Shown here: positions 1 to 8,646 of the stretch, piece after piece
How the letters are laid out: each line of letters starts with the position of its first letter
How positions within the stretch are numbered: the first letter of the stretch is position 1
Assembly (NCBI GenBank): GCA_035506075.1
Contig: DATJQB010000330.1
Span: 1-23,207, forward strand
DNA: 23,207 bases
Reading direction: 5' to 3'
Source of the DNA: UBA9647 sp035506075
Lineage (GTDB): Bacteria; Bacteroidota; Ignavibacteria; UBA10030
The notes under the pieces: model-generated
Databases searched by the model: none
Seen by the model: only the letters and a program-made list of their open reading frames with translations
What the model was told of the DNA's origin: nothing
Made by a program: the position numbers and the translations under genes

Positions 1-3000
1 GCTCCCGTCACTACTGCGGCTACGTCGCAGAGCCAGTCGGGATTCAGCGCCAACTGGAATACGGCCGCGACGGCGACGGGGTACAAGCTCGATGTTGCAA
101 CTGACAATGGTTTCACAAACTATGTGTCGGGATTCGCGGATCTCAATGTGAACAACGTTACGACATATTCTGTGTCCGGTCTGGCCCCGGGGACAACGTA
201 CTACTTCCGCAGCAGATCATACAACGCGTCGGGCACCAGTTCCAATTCCAACATTCAGTCAGCCGTCACCGTCCCTGCAAATCCGACTTCGACGGCGGCA
301 ACATCCCAGGCAGAAACTGGCTTTACTGCGAACTGGATCGCAACGACCGGGGCGACAAAATATTATCTCGATGTTTCGACTGACGGCGGGTTTGGGAGCT
401 TCGTTGGATCCTATAACGCGAAAGATGTGGGGAACGTGACGACGACGGCGATCACAGGGCTCTCCGGCGGTACAACCTACTACTACCGGGTGCGGTCAGC
501 CAACGGCAGCGGAACAAGTGGAAATTCGGGGAGCATTGCAGCGATCACCATCCCGGCCGCTCCTGCCGCTTCAGCAGCAAGCAATGTAACGACCACGAGC
601 TTCAGCGCAAATTGGTCAGCCGCAAGCGGTGCTACAACGTACTATCTCGACATTTCAACCGATCCATCGTTCGGAAGCTTCGTCGCCGGTTATAGCAACA
701 AAGACGTGGGCAACGTCGTCACGTACTCGCTGACCGGCCTCACCGCGTACTCATCCTATTACTACCGTGTCCGGGCGGGCAACGCAAGCGGGACGGGAAC
801 GAGTTCCTCGGTGATGGCTGTGGTCGGCGTTCCGACACTCAACGCCGCTTCATCAGTGTCTGCAACAGGATTCACTGCACACTGGACTGCTGTCACTGGC
901 GCAACGGCATACTACATCGATGTGGCAACCGACAACGGGTTCACTTCCTTTGTTACTGGATACGCGAACAAGAATGTCGGAGATGTAAGCACCTGCAGTG
1001 TGGCAGGGCTGAGTGTTGGGACATTCTACTATTACCGCGTCCGCTCGTCCAATGCGTACGGAACAAGTACAAGTTCCGCCGTCACGAGCACTGTCACAAT
1101 CGCTGCCAGTCCGGTCGCCACAGCGGCGACAAGCGTGCTCGCCACGAGCTTCAGCGCCAATTGGGGTTCCGTAACGAATGCCACAGGGTACTACATCGAC
1201 GTCGCGATCGACTCTCCCCTTGTGACGTTTGTCAGTGGGTGGGAGAACAAGGACGTTGGCAATGTGACGACATCTGCCATCAATTCGAACATTGTGGGTG
1301 GGATGGTTTGTTACTACCAGGTACGCGCTTACAACGCGAGCGGGAGCAGCGGAAGCTCCAACGTTATCGTAGTAAGCACCCAGCCGCCGCCACCAGTGTT
1401 GAACACAGCAAGTGCGAACGCGCCGACAAGCTTCACGGTGAACTGGAACGGTCTGCCGGGCGCAACAAAGTACTTCGTGGACGTCGCCACAGATAGCACC
1501 TTCTCGTCATATGTCTCCGGCTATTCCAACAAGGATGTCGGTGCAACGACTGCATGCTCAGTGACGGGGCTGACTGTAGCCACGACGTACTATTACCGGG
1601 TCCGAGCGTCATTCCCAAGCGGAACGAGCCCAAGCTCGGATTTCGGCAAGTCGGTGACCTCGCCAGCAAATCCGGTCTCGACTGCAGCGACAAACATCGG
1701 GGAAACAAACTTCTCCGCCAACTGGAACAGCTCAGCGGGAGCCAACGGGTACTACCTGGATGTCGCGACAGATGCCGGATTTGCCAACCTTGTGCCGAGC
1801 TGGCAAAACAAGGATGTCGGCGCGGTGACGACAATTTCAGTGAACGCGAACATAGCGGGCGGCACGACTTACTACTACCGGGTTCGATCGTACAACACAG
1901 GGGGATCGAGCGGAAGCTCCAACGTCACGAGCGTCTTGACAATACCTCTCGCGCCCGTGTTGAATGACGTTTCACCGACTTCGGAATCGAGCGTGACGAT
2001 CAATTGGTCGGCATCAGTCGGTGCGACCCGATACTTTCTCGATGTTGCCAGCGTTGCAACTTTTGCGAGCTGCCTGAGCGGATATTCTAATTGCGACGCC
2101 GGGGCCGGAACTTCCTTTGCGGTTAGCGGCCTCTCGACCGGAACCATCTACTATTTCCGTCTGCGCGCATACAACGCGAGCGGAACGAGTCAAAACTCAA
2201 ATGTGAAAGCGTCGAGCACCGTCCCGGATGCCCCGGTCGCCCTGGCCGCGACAGCGGTCACTTCAACGAGCTTTACCGCTCATTGGCATTTCGTATCCGG
2301 CGCCGATGGCTACTCCATCGACGTTGCAACCGATCCCAATCTGACAAACCTCGTCAGCGGCTGGGCAAACAAAGACGTAGGCGATGTAGCTTCCATCGAG
2401 GTTGACGCAAACATTGCCGGAGGCACGACCTACTATTATTGTGTGCGCGGGTACTCCTATGGCGGAGTGAGCGGCAGCTCCAACACGGTCAGCGTCCTAA
2501 CGACTCCTGCGGCGCCTTCATTCAGCAGCCTAAAACCAGCTTCGGATTCGAGCATCGCGTTGATCTGGAATCCGTCTCCCGGCGCAGCAAAGTACTATCT
2601 CGATGCCGCGGCCGACGCCGCCTTCACTCAATTCGTGAGCGGACTCAGCAGCAAGGACGTCGGGAATGCGACATCGTATCTGGTGTCAGGCCTTTCAGCT
2701 GGAACCACCTACTATTTCCGGGTCCGTGCAGCCAACACCAGCGGAATGGGACCATACTCGGACGTCCAGAGCAATGCGACCATTCTCAGGGCGCCAAGTG
2801 CTCTGGCCGCGTCTGCTGTGACGACAACCAGCTTCAACGCCAATTGGACCGTCGCCACAGGAGCCAGTGGGTATTTTGTGGATGTTGCCAGCGACATGGC
2901 ATTTACAAGCTTCGTGCCGAACTGGCAGAACAAAGACGTGGGCAACGCAACTGGTGCCACAGTGAGCGGCGGGATTGCCGGAGGCACGACGTACTACTAC

Positions 3001-4551
3001 CGCGTGCGCGCTTATTGTCCAACCGGAACCAGCGAGAATTCCAATGCAGTCACAATCTTGACTGCACCACCGGCACCTATCGTGAGTGACTCGATATCGA
3101 TCGCAGAGACGAGCTTCAGCATACAGTGGGGGATCGCTACTGGAGCCGCGAAGTACATCCTCGATGTTGCTACCGACAGTGCCTTCACCGTATATGCGGA
3201 TGGATTTCGGGGAAAGGATGTCGGCGCAGCGACGAGCCTCGTGGTCTCCGGCCTGAAGGGAGGCACACCTTATTTCTGGCGAGTGAGCGCATCGAATGCC
3301 GGCGGAACCAGCGCCTGGTCCGGTATCATGAAGGTTACAACACTCCCTCCATACCGCATTGTTTCCGGCAGGATGAGTTACGCAGGAAGCGGGAGGTCTA
3401 CCATCCGCGGCGCAGACATCTCTCTTACTCCTCTTCCATCGGGACAACCGGTATTCACGAAATCAGACAGTCTGGGCTGCTTTAAATTCGTCAATATTCT
3501 TCCTGGCAACTATGCTCTCTCTGCCTGCAAGACCGGTGGCCATCCAACAAACTACGTTAACGCTGCCGATGCGTTAATGGCAGCTCTCTACTCCATCGAT
3601 CCGGTATGCTCACCGCTGACATTGGTGCAGAGGCTTGCTTCGGATGTCAACAACGACGGCATTGTGAATTCAGCCGACGCCCTGCAGATTGTCCTGCGTT
3701 ACACAGGAATCATCTGCTCGTTCCAGAAGGGTGATTGGCTCTTTGTGACTGACAGCTCATCGTTCGCTGTTGGCGCCACGAACTGCGTAAACAACATGGA
3801 GTTTATTGCGGTCGGCGATGTCAATTGCGACGCCCTTCCTGCCGGCTCGTGCTTCGCGAAACAGGGAGCGCCAGCACTCTCGGCGGTTCTCCATCCGGGC
3901 ACGTCAATGAAAGTAAGATCCACCGAGGAATTCGAAATCCCCATCCGCCTCACGTCCGCGGCCACACTCGGCTCAATGTCAATGCGAATTCAATATCCGA
4001 CTGATGCAGTCACGTTCATGGGTGTGCGCGGGCCCGATGGAATCGTCAGCGGTGGTGACAGTAGCGTGGCCGTCGTTGCATGGTTCAGCGCTGACAATCC
4101 ACTGAAGCTGAAAGAGAACGACGTTCTCCTGAGCCTGCGCTTCAAACCGGTCAAGGACGCTGCAAACTTCACCCTCACTCTTGACCCATCCAGTCAGCTG
4201 ACGAACGATAAAGCATCGATACTCCATGGCATCGATTTGACTGTTCCGCCCGTGGAAGTGTTGCTACCGACAGAGTTTGCCCTCGAGCAAAACTATCCGA
4301 ACCCGTTCAACCCGAGCACGACAATTTGGTATAGCGTTCCGACCGAGTCAAAGGTCACATTGACGATCTACGACATCTGCGGTCGTACTATACAGACACT
4401 GGTGCAGAGACAGTGTGTTGAGGGGAGCTATCCAGCAAGGTGGGAAGCGACAAACATGCCGAGTGGAGTATATTTCTGTCGTATGGAGGCGGTGGGCGTC
4501 ACGACGAAGCGCTCGTTCACGGCTACGAAAAAGCTCGTGCTGGTGAAATAA
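1..4551 (+). CDS. Giant FN3-repeat surface protein with dockerin-like, cohesin-like and T9SS sorting domains (5' truncated)
   Basis: The frame is open from base 1, so the true start lies upstream; 1516 residues are visible. Residues 1-1114 form about twelve fibronectin-III repeats of 91-94 residues, each with a YYLDVATD-like strand, an NKDVG motif and a TTYYYRVRAYN-like strand. Residues about 1117-1180 look like a Cna-B or carboxypeptidase-regulatory fold. Residues 1184-1235 resemble a dockerin, with a complete calcium loop at 1215-1226 (D, N, D, G, D pattern) and a weaker first half. Residues about 1293-1415 resemble a cohesin. Residues 1421-1516 are a T9SS type A sorting domain with QNYPNPFNPSTT. 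The protein is therefore exported across the outer membrane and probably surface-bound. Role is inferred as adhesin or scaffold; no catalytic domain is visible. The family and export route are well supported, the cohesin call less so. Confidence 0.93.
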   Translation, partial: APVTTAATSQSQSGFSANWNTAATATGYKLDVATDNGFTNYVSGFADLNVNNVTTYSVSGLAPGTTYYFRSRSYNASGTSSNSNIQSAVTVPANPTSTAATSQAETGFTANWIATTGATKYYLDVSTDGGFGSFVGSYNAKDVGNVTTTAITGLSGGTTYYYRVRSANGSGTSGNSGSIAAITIPAAPAASAASNVTTTSFSANWSAASGATTYYLDISTDPSFGSFVAGYSNKDVGNVVTYSLTGLTAYSSYYYRVRAGNASGTGTSSSVMAVVGVPTLNAASSVSATGFTAHWTAVTGATAYYIDVATDNGFTSFVTGYANKNVGDVSTCSVAGLSVGTFYYYRVRSSNAYGTSTSSAVTSTVTIAASPVATAATSVLATSFSANWGSVTNATGYYIDVAIDSPLVTFVSGWENKDVGNVTTSAINSNIVGGMVCYYQVRAYNASGSSGSSNVIVVSTQPPPPVLNTASANAPTSFTVNWNGLPGATKYFVDVATDSTFSSYVSGYSNKDVGATTACSVTGLTVATTYYYRVRASFPSGTSPSSDFGKSVTSPANPVSTAATNIGETNFSANWNSSAGANGYYLDVATDAGFANLVPSWQNKDVGAVTTISVNANIAGGTTYYYRVRSYNTGGSSGSSNVTSVLTIPLAPVLNDVSPTSESSVTINWSASVGATRYFLDVASVATFASCLSGYSNCDAGAGTSFAVSGLSTGTIYYFRLRAYNASGTSQNSNVKASSTVPDAPVALAATAVTSTSFTAHWHFVSGADGYSIDVATDPNLTNLVSGWANKDVGDVASIEVDANIAGGTTYYYCVRGYSYGGVSGSSNTVSVLTTPAAPSFSSLKPASDSSIALIWNPSPGAAKYYLDAAADAAFTQFVSGLSSKDVGNATSYLVSGLSAGTTYYFRVRAANTSGMGPYSDVQSNATILRAPSALAASAVTTTSFNANWTVATGASGYFVDVASDMAFTSFVPNWQNKDVGNATGATVSGGIAGGTTYYYRVRAYCPTGTSENSNAVTILTAPPAPIVSDSISIAETSFSIQWGIATGAAKYILDVATDSAFTVYADGFRGKDVGAATSLVVSGLKGGTPYFWRVSASNAGGTSAWSGIMKVTTLPPYRIVSGRMSYAGSGRSTIRGADISLTPLPSGQPVFTKSDSLGCFKFVNILPGNYALSACKTGGHPTNYVNAADALMAALYSIDPVCSPLTLVQRLASDVNNDGIVNSADALQIVLRYTGIICSFQKGDWLFVTDSSSFAVGATNCVNNMEFIAVGDVNCDALPAGSCFAKQGAPALSAVLHPGTSMKVRSTEEFEIPIRLTSAATLGSMSMRIQYPTDAVTFMGVRGPDGIVSGGDSSVAVVAWFSADNPLKLKENDVLLSLRFKPVKDAANFTLTLDPSSQLTNDKASILHGIDLTVPPVEVLLPTEFALEQNYPNPFNPSTTIWYSVPTESKVTLTIYDICGRTIQTLVQRQCVEGSYPARWEATNMPSGVYFCRMEAVGVTTKRSFTATKKLVLVK

Positions 4552-4554
4552 CCT

Positions 4555-4580
4555 GATGCCCGGCTCGATTGCCGGGCATC
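4555..4580 (+). terminator. Hairpin after the FN3-repeat gene
   Basis: A perfect 10-bp inverted repeat (GATGCCCGGC, 6-nt loop, GCCGGGCATC) starts three bases after the stop codon. It lacks a T-run, so it is either a weak or bidirectional terminator or an mRNA 3'-end stabiliser between two convergent genes. Confidence 0.6.
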
Positions 4581-4700
4581 TGTGTGCCGGCGGTTCCAAT
4601 CCTTCGAGCTGCTTGATGAATAACTGCAGTCTCTCAAGCATCTCTTCTTCCGCTCGGACCTGGAAGAGTTGCCGGGTCGAAGATGGAATACGCGACGTCC

Positions 4701-5099
4701 TTATGACCCTTTGTGTTGTTCGAGGAGTCTTCGGATCTGCGTGAGTTCGCTCTCGATTCTGTCCATTTGTTCTGTGTGCGTCGTCCAAATCTCGCTTCTC
4801 TTCAGAGTTTGCCTCTCCGCCATCTGCGGCGCCCGAACCACCTTGTCCATAAAATACCCCAGCAACCATACGCTCACAAACCCCAGCGGTACGATGACAG
4901 TGAGGAGTGAGCTCAATTTCGGGATACCGAAGAATATCTGAAGTTTGTCACTCGCGGTGACAATGAGCAATGCGAAATTGATCACGACAAGAAACGACTG
5001 TCCAAGGTCGAACCGGTACTTCTGTGCGAAGAAGGTTTCACGCCAACGCGCGAAGTGTGAGCGAATGCTGTAACGATTTGATGTGTTTTCGCGATTCAT
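4701..5099 (-). CDS. Small membrane protein with C-terminal helical tail
   Basis: This 132-residue protein is not recognised as a named family. It has a basic N-terminus, two hydrophobic segments at about residues 34-51 and 62-85, and a charged, heptad-like tail at 88-132 (MDRIESELTQIRRLLEQ) that should form a coiled coil in the cytoplasm. The ATG start has an AAGGA ribosome site about 8 nt upstream. It stands alone, convergent with the FN3-repeat gene. The architecture of a membrane hairpin plus coiled coil is a real protein pattern rather than a shadow frame. Function is unknown; oligomerisation through the tail is an inference. Confidence 0.75.
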   Translation of the reverse strand: MNRENTSNRYSIRSHFARWRETFFAQKYRFDLGQSFLVVINFALLIVTASDKLQIFFGIPKLSSLLTVIVPLGFVSVWLLGYFMDKVVRAPQMAERQTLKRSEIWTTHTEQMDRIESELTQIRRLLEQHKGS

Positions 5100-5732
5100 G
5101 CGAAGTTCCTTGCCATATGAGGAAACGAATGTTCTGCTTGGCTCTCACATCCATCATGAGTCACCAGCCACGAAACCTCCTTGATGCGGTACTGTGCACT
5201 GTTGCAAGAGACCAACAGATCACGCTGACCTCCCATTGCCGGACATATGAGTTAGAGCGTTACCATGCACATCTGGAAAGGAGGCTCAATGTGATTGTAA
5301 GGCTGTATTCGCGCAAAATCAATGTGGGCCTCTGAAGGCATGTCATACTACGAAGTGGGGTTCGTCGAAAAATAAAATCGCGGGGGCCGTCATCCGATCC
5401 TCTCTTTGAGGTGAAAAACCATCGTCGTCCTGAACCTGGCCAGCTTTTTCGTTTCGCTCTAGCATTCGGCTCCGTTTGTTACCCTGGATAAGTGACACAC
5501 CTCCGTACCGAGCATGGACAACGACTATCATGAAAATGGATCGTTCGCTTGATCAAGACGACAACTATTTGTCATTTTTGGCTCACGCTGTGCTGTGGAA
5601 ATAAGAGACCGATGCCGAAAATATGTGTGGAGGCGATGAAGCTTCGATCGTCGGACACTTCCGGCGGCCATCACATGCGGCATACTGCCAGTAGAACGAC
5701 ACTTGAAGCAAATTCCCAGGTAAAAATCAGTC
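5100..5732. other. Gene-poor gap, no supported gene
   Basis: Several short open frames occur here on both strands, but none has a ribosome site, recognisable domain or protein-like composition. No strong hairpin was found. It holds the upstream region of the small membrane protein gene and ends at the tRNA promoter. Confidence 0.5.
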
Positions 5733-5761
5733 TTGCCTCAAAATGTCCCATTTCGTATATT
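5733..5761 (+). promoter_or_regulatory. Likely sigma70-type promoter of the tRNA pair
   Basis: A -35-like TTGCCT (5733-5738) and a -10-like TATATT (5756-5761) are separated by 17 bases. Transcription would start near 5768, about 70 nt before the tRNA-Gln. The match is good but made by eye. Confidence 0.45.
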
Positions 5762-5838
5762 GTACTTCCGAGTTGAAGGCTTCGAATCGGATCGCGGTTC
5801 AGGCTTACGGCCCGGGAAGGGTAACGAAATCGCTTGTT

Positions 5839-5911
5839 TGCCCCGTGGTGTAATTGGCAACACGTCTGACTCTGGATCAGAAAAGTCTAGGTTCGAGCCC
5901 TAGCGGGGCAG
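5839..5911 (+). tRNA. tRNA-Gln (anticodon CTG)
   Basis: The cloverleaf is complete. The acceptor stem TGCCCCG pairs with CGGGGCA at 5904-5910. The anticodon stem TCTGA/TCAGA encloses loop CTCTGGA, giving anticodon CTG (reads CAG, Gln). The T arm is CTAGG-TTCGAGC-CCTAG and the discriminator is G. The U1-A72 end is typical of glutamine tRNAs. The 3' CCA is not encoded (CAC follows), so it must be added after transcription. Confidence 0.95.
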
Positions 5912-5950
5912 CACAATAAAGTGAGATTGTCGATTGCAGAAGTTTTGGAC

Positions 5951-5982
5951 TCGAAACTCGAGGTTTGAGTTTCGATTTTTTT
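5951..5982 (+). terminator. Intrinsic terminator between the two tRNAs
   Basis: A 9-bp perfect stem (TCGAAACTC / GAGTTTCGA) with a 7-nt loop is followed directly by seven T residues. This is a textbook Rho-independent terminator ending the tRNA-Gln transcript, so tRNA-Glu probably has its own promoter or depends on read-through. Confidence 0.85.
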
Positions 5983-6027
5983 ATCCCCGACCTCTACAAT
6001 CTTCAACCATCCTTCTACAATTGCTTT

Positions 6028-6099
6028 GGCCCTATCGTCTAAAGGCTAGGACGTGGCCCTCTCAAGGCCAAAATACGGGTTCGAAACCCGTTAGGGCTA
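6028..6099 (+). tRNA. tRNA-Glu (anticodon CTC)
   Basis: Acceptor arm GGCCCTA pairs with TAGGGCT at 6092-6098, with a G-T wobble at the first pair. The D stem begins GTC after TC. The anticodon stem TGGCC/GGCCA encloses CTCTCAA, giving anticodon CTC (reads GAG, Glu). The T arm is ACGGG-TTCGAAA-CCCGT and the discriminator is A. CCA is not encoded. The terminal wobble pair is slightly unusual. Confidence 0.93.
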
Positions 6100-6100
6100 C

Positions 6101-6165
6101 GCGAAAATGACAGAGGTTAGCGATCCGCCGAAGGCGGAGAAGCTAACCTCTTTGTCATTTTCCGC
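6101..6165 (+). terminator. Long imperfect hairpin after tRNA-Glu
   Basis: The left arm 6101-6121 and right arm 6142-6165 pair over 21 bp with three bulged bases on the right arm. The apex contains a second hairpin, TCCGCC-GAA-GGCGGA (6124-6138). It starts two bases after the tRNA discriminator base. The position suggests transcript termination or 3'-end processing; no long T-run follows. Confidence 0.65.
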
Positions 6166-6226
6166 GTCCCGTCGAGCGCCTACCCGCCACAATGTACCTA
6201 AAGGCAGGCGGGAAGCGAGACGGGAC
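6166..6226. repeat. Nested inverted repeat, REP-like
   Basis: Outer arms GTCCCGTC (6166-6173) and GACGGGAC (6219-6226) enclose inner arms CCCGCC (6183-6188) and GGCGGG (6207-6212). The GC-rich CCGCC/GGCGG core is shared with neighbouring palindromes and with one inside the GH10 gene, which suggests a dispersed REP-like family. Confidence 0.55.
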
Positions 6227-6263
6227 AGCGAAACAGTATCTGCATCAGCGCACGCGTGAAACT

Positions 6264-6301
6264 GAAAGAGGCAATTCCGGTCAGCCGGGATTGCCTCTTT
6301 C
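6264..6301 (+). terminator. Strong 17-bp hairpin
   Basis: The arms 6264-6280 and 6285-6301 pair over 17 bp with one T-G wobble around a TCAG loop. The right arm ends in CTCTTTC, a partial T-run. It is the third large hairpin in 200 bases, and could end any read-through from the tRNA unit. Confidence 0.65.
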
Positions 6302-6865
6302 GCGTTGGGGTCTGCTCACGTGACACCCGCCCCTCCGCATGGCCCCTCCCTCTCATTCCCACGAGGTTCGACACAATTGGCTCCCTGCTCTTGGACACAG
6401 TCCCTTCTTGGATCGTGATCTCCAATAGAGTCAAGGAGTCGAGATCGAAAACGATGGACGAGTCGGCAGCTATGCGCTAACAAATCTGAGCGACGGGGTC
6501 TTTGCATCGCCCAGATGTCATTTCGATACAAAAACTGAGATCCCACGCAGCGGGACGTCCCGCCTCTCAGCCTGCCTGCCGCAGGAAGGGATTCCACATA
6601 TGGCTGGATTCAAAGAGCGGAATAAGAAACGCACAGCCGCCGTTGTTCAGATGAGGTGGCAACTACGCCGAAGCGAAGGAGCGCACGGGGTGAGGCGGGT
6701 TAGCGGAAACCAAATCCGTATGCAATGATTGAGATGCGGTACGAAGCGGTGAGAGCGACTGGGGATCGAACACTGAGCGGCTCCATAGCAATGGCTTTTC
6801 AGAGAAGCTGCACGTTCATGCCTGCGCACGATGCGATCAACCCCTGCACCTCGCATCTCGTCGTG
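6302..6865. other. Gene-poor gap with a GC-rich palindrome
   Basis: No open frame here is convincing. The only clear structure is the perfect 14-bp palindrome GCGGGACGTCCCGC at 6550-6563, followed by a CCTGCCTGCCGCAGG motif of the REP-like kind. The minus-strand oxidoreductase gene ends at the right edge. Confidence 0.5.
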
Positions 6866-7876
6866 CTAGGCAACGTTGTCATGATCCACGGTGATGACGA
6901 CACTTCCTTTTTTTTGTCCCTTCTCTACATACCCGTGAGCCTCGGCAGTCTGTTCCAACGCATATCGCTTATCAATGATCGATTTGATCTTTCCCGCCTC
7001 GACAAGTTCCTTCACAGTAGCCAGACCTTCACTCGTTCCTGCTCCAACAGCACATACCACTCGCTTCCTGTGTGACAGTCTGGTCCATAGCATTTGAAAC
7101 AATTGTCTCGTCTTGAAGCTGACGTACAGATGGATTCCCTTCGGCTTGAGTGAACCGTTGCACCGTGAAAACGAACCCTTGCCCAAGATATCAACTATCA
7201 GATCGTAGGTTTCACCGTTTTGTGTGAAGTCCTCTTTAGTATAGTCAATGACCCGATCGGCTCCCAGAGATTTCACGAATTCTAATCTCGAAGTACCGCA
7301 TACCCCGGTGACCTCTGCGCCGAAATGCTTGGCGAGCTGTACTGCAGCTGACCCTATCCCGCCACTGGCTCCATTGACCAGAACCTTCTGCCCCGGCAGG
7401 ATATTCCTTTTTCGAAGCAAACTCAACGCCATGGTTGCACCATAAGGAACGACGGCAGCTTCCTCGGAGGTCATATTGGCCGGTTTTGTTGCGACGCACG
7501 CGTCTGCCGGAAGACAGACATACTCCGCATAGGCGCCCATGTTCTGACCGAGGTATCCAAAAACCTCGTCCCCTTTCCTGAACCGTTTTACTTCCTTGCC
7601 TGCAGCTTCAATTTTCCCGGCGAACTCACTCCCGAGGATCGAGATCCTTGGTTTCCAGAAACCAAAGTACATTCTCGCAAACAGCCAGAAGATCAAAGGC
7701 ATATTGAATCTGCCGAGAGGCATCCCTCGAAAATTGCGGGCAATAATATCCCCGTAGTTCACTGACGTCGCATGTACTCGTATCAGGATTTCGTTGTCCC
7801 TGGGAACAGGCTTCGCCACCTCTTTGAGCTGCAAAACACCCGGTGGTCCATAGTCTGTGTACACAATCGCTCTCAT
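6866..7876 (-). CDS. Zinc-independent MDR NAD(P)-dependent alcohol dehydrogenase / quinone oxidoreductase
   Basis: The 336-residue protein is a full-length medium-chain dehydrogenase/reductase. The N-terminal GroES-like domain (about 1-130) opens with MRAIVYTDYGPPGVLQLKEV and carries the family SVNYGDI motif. The Rossmann domain has NGASGGIGSAAVQLAKHFGA at about 168-187 for NAD(P)H binding. The structural and catalytic zinc ligands of classical alcohol dehydrogenases are not apparent, so it belongs with the quinone-oxidoreductase side of the family. GGAGG lies about 6 nt before the ATG. The substrate cannot be told from sequence. It is the last of a run of minus-strand genes but is separated by over 100 bases from the methyltransferase gene upstream, so it may be transcribed alone. 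Confidence 0.92.
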   Translation of the reverse strand: MRAIVYTDYGPPGVLQLKEVAKPVPRDNEILIRVHATSVNYGDIIARNFRGMPLGRFNMPLIFWLFARMYFGFWKPRISILGSEFAGKIEAAGKEVKRFRKGDEVFGYLGQNMGAYAEYVCLPADACVATKPANMTSEEAAVVPYGATMALSLLRKRNILPGQKVLVNGASGGIGSAAVQLAKHFGAEVTGVCGTSRLEFVKSLGADRVIDYTKEDFTQNGETYDLIVDILGKGSFSRCNGSLKPKGIHLYVSFKTRQLFQMLWTRLSHRKRVVCAVGAGTSEGLATVKELVEAGKIKSIIDKRYALEQTAEAHGYVEKGQKKGSVVITVDHDNVA

Positions 7877-7931
7877 GAGTTTCCTCCAGGACTACGATGA
7901 TCCGATGATTTCAAACCCGTTACGGTAGCCT

Positions 7932-7951
7932 ATCCTATGAGTCTGTAGGAT
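7932..7951. promoter_or_regulatory. Short inverted repeat upstream of the MDR gene
   Basis: ATCCTA and TAGGAT are separated by 8 nt, in the gap before the oxidoreductase start. It could be an operator for this gene; a chance 6-bp repeat is also possible. Confidence 0.25.
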
Positions 7952-7998
7952 CAACATGTGTCTTGAGGCCTGGTGGTGGCGAGTGCTGCCACACACCC

Positions 7999-8643
7999 TC
8001 ATTCTTTCTGAGACTTCTCGAGATGGATCGTGAAGGCAAAACGATTTCCGAAGAATGCTCTCTCCTGAAATCCTGCTACACTTGCCAACCTCAGGATTGT
8101 GACCCGGGCTTGGTAGTGTGGATCGAGCATGATCTCAGTGACTGAGAGTATGCCTCCCGGCTTAAGGGCGCGGTGGATTTCGTTCAGTGCCGATTGGCGA
8201 TCCGGAATCTCGCCGAGGACGGTGACAAGTACTACGCGGTCATATTCCTCGCTTCCTAACTTCCCCGCCCCGAGTGCCTGTTCGACGAACCTGATGTTCG
8301 TCAAGTGGGCCCTTCGAGCCTTGTCCATTGCCCGTCGTAGCATACGCGGCTGCATATCAAGTGCAACGACCTCGCCCTGTGATCCAACTGCGCGCGCAAG
8401 CGGAATCGTCACTCTCCCTGGCCCACAACCAGCATCGAGAACTCTCATCCTCGGTTGCAGATCCAGCAGACGGACAATGTCTCGGGCACTATAGTTCTTC
8501 GCCAAGGGGTTGTCTGCTTCCACCAGCCATGCCAACCACGGTGGACATGGCAAAGAGAAACGGCGCGAAGAGATGCGCCACGCCACCCCAACGACGAGAA
8601 ACAAGATCACGATAACGAGAGAGATCTGAAATGCCATCGTCAT
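7999..8643 (-). CDS. Membrane-anchored class I SAM-dependent methyltransferase
   Basis: The 214-residue protein begins with one hydrophobic helix (residues about 5-23, followed by WRISSRR, positive inside) and then a methyltransferase fold. Motif I is VLDAGCGPG at 68-76; an acidic strand end ALDMQPRML near 95-103 should bind the SAM ribose; a post-motif region near 120-175 ends in LKPGGILSVTE. It resembles the Methyltransf_11/25 type. GAGG stands about 6 nt before the first ATG; a second ATG two codons later is equally possible. Its gene starts only 3 bases after the stop of the MGMT-like gene, so the two are probably translated together. The substrate is unknown; the anchor points to a lipid, quinone or membrane-protein target. 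Confidence 0.9.
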   Translation of the reverse strand: MTMAFQISLVIVILFLVVGVAWRISSRRFSLPCPPWLAWLVEADNPLAKNYSARDIVRLLDLQPRMRVLDAGCGPGRVTIPLARAVGSQGEVVALDMQPRMLRRAMDKARRAHLTNIRFVEQALGAGKLGSEEYDRVVLVTVLGEIPDRQSALNEIHRALKPGGILSVTEIMLDPHYQARVTILRLASVAGFQERAFFGNRFAFTIHLEKSQKE

Positions 8644-8646
8644 AGC

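Noticed and set aside
1433..1834. Minus-strand and alternate-plus frames inside the FN3-repeat gene
   Set aside because: They recur because the repeats recur; composition is skewed and no domain is visible.
7976..7992. GTGGC/GCCAC hairpin after the methyltransferase gene as a terminator
   Set aside because: The stem is only five pairs and there is no T-run.
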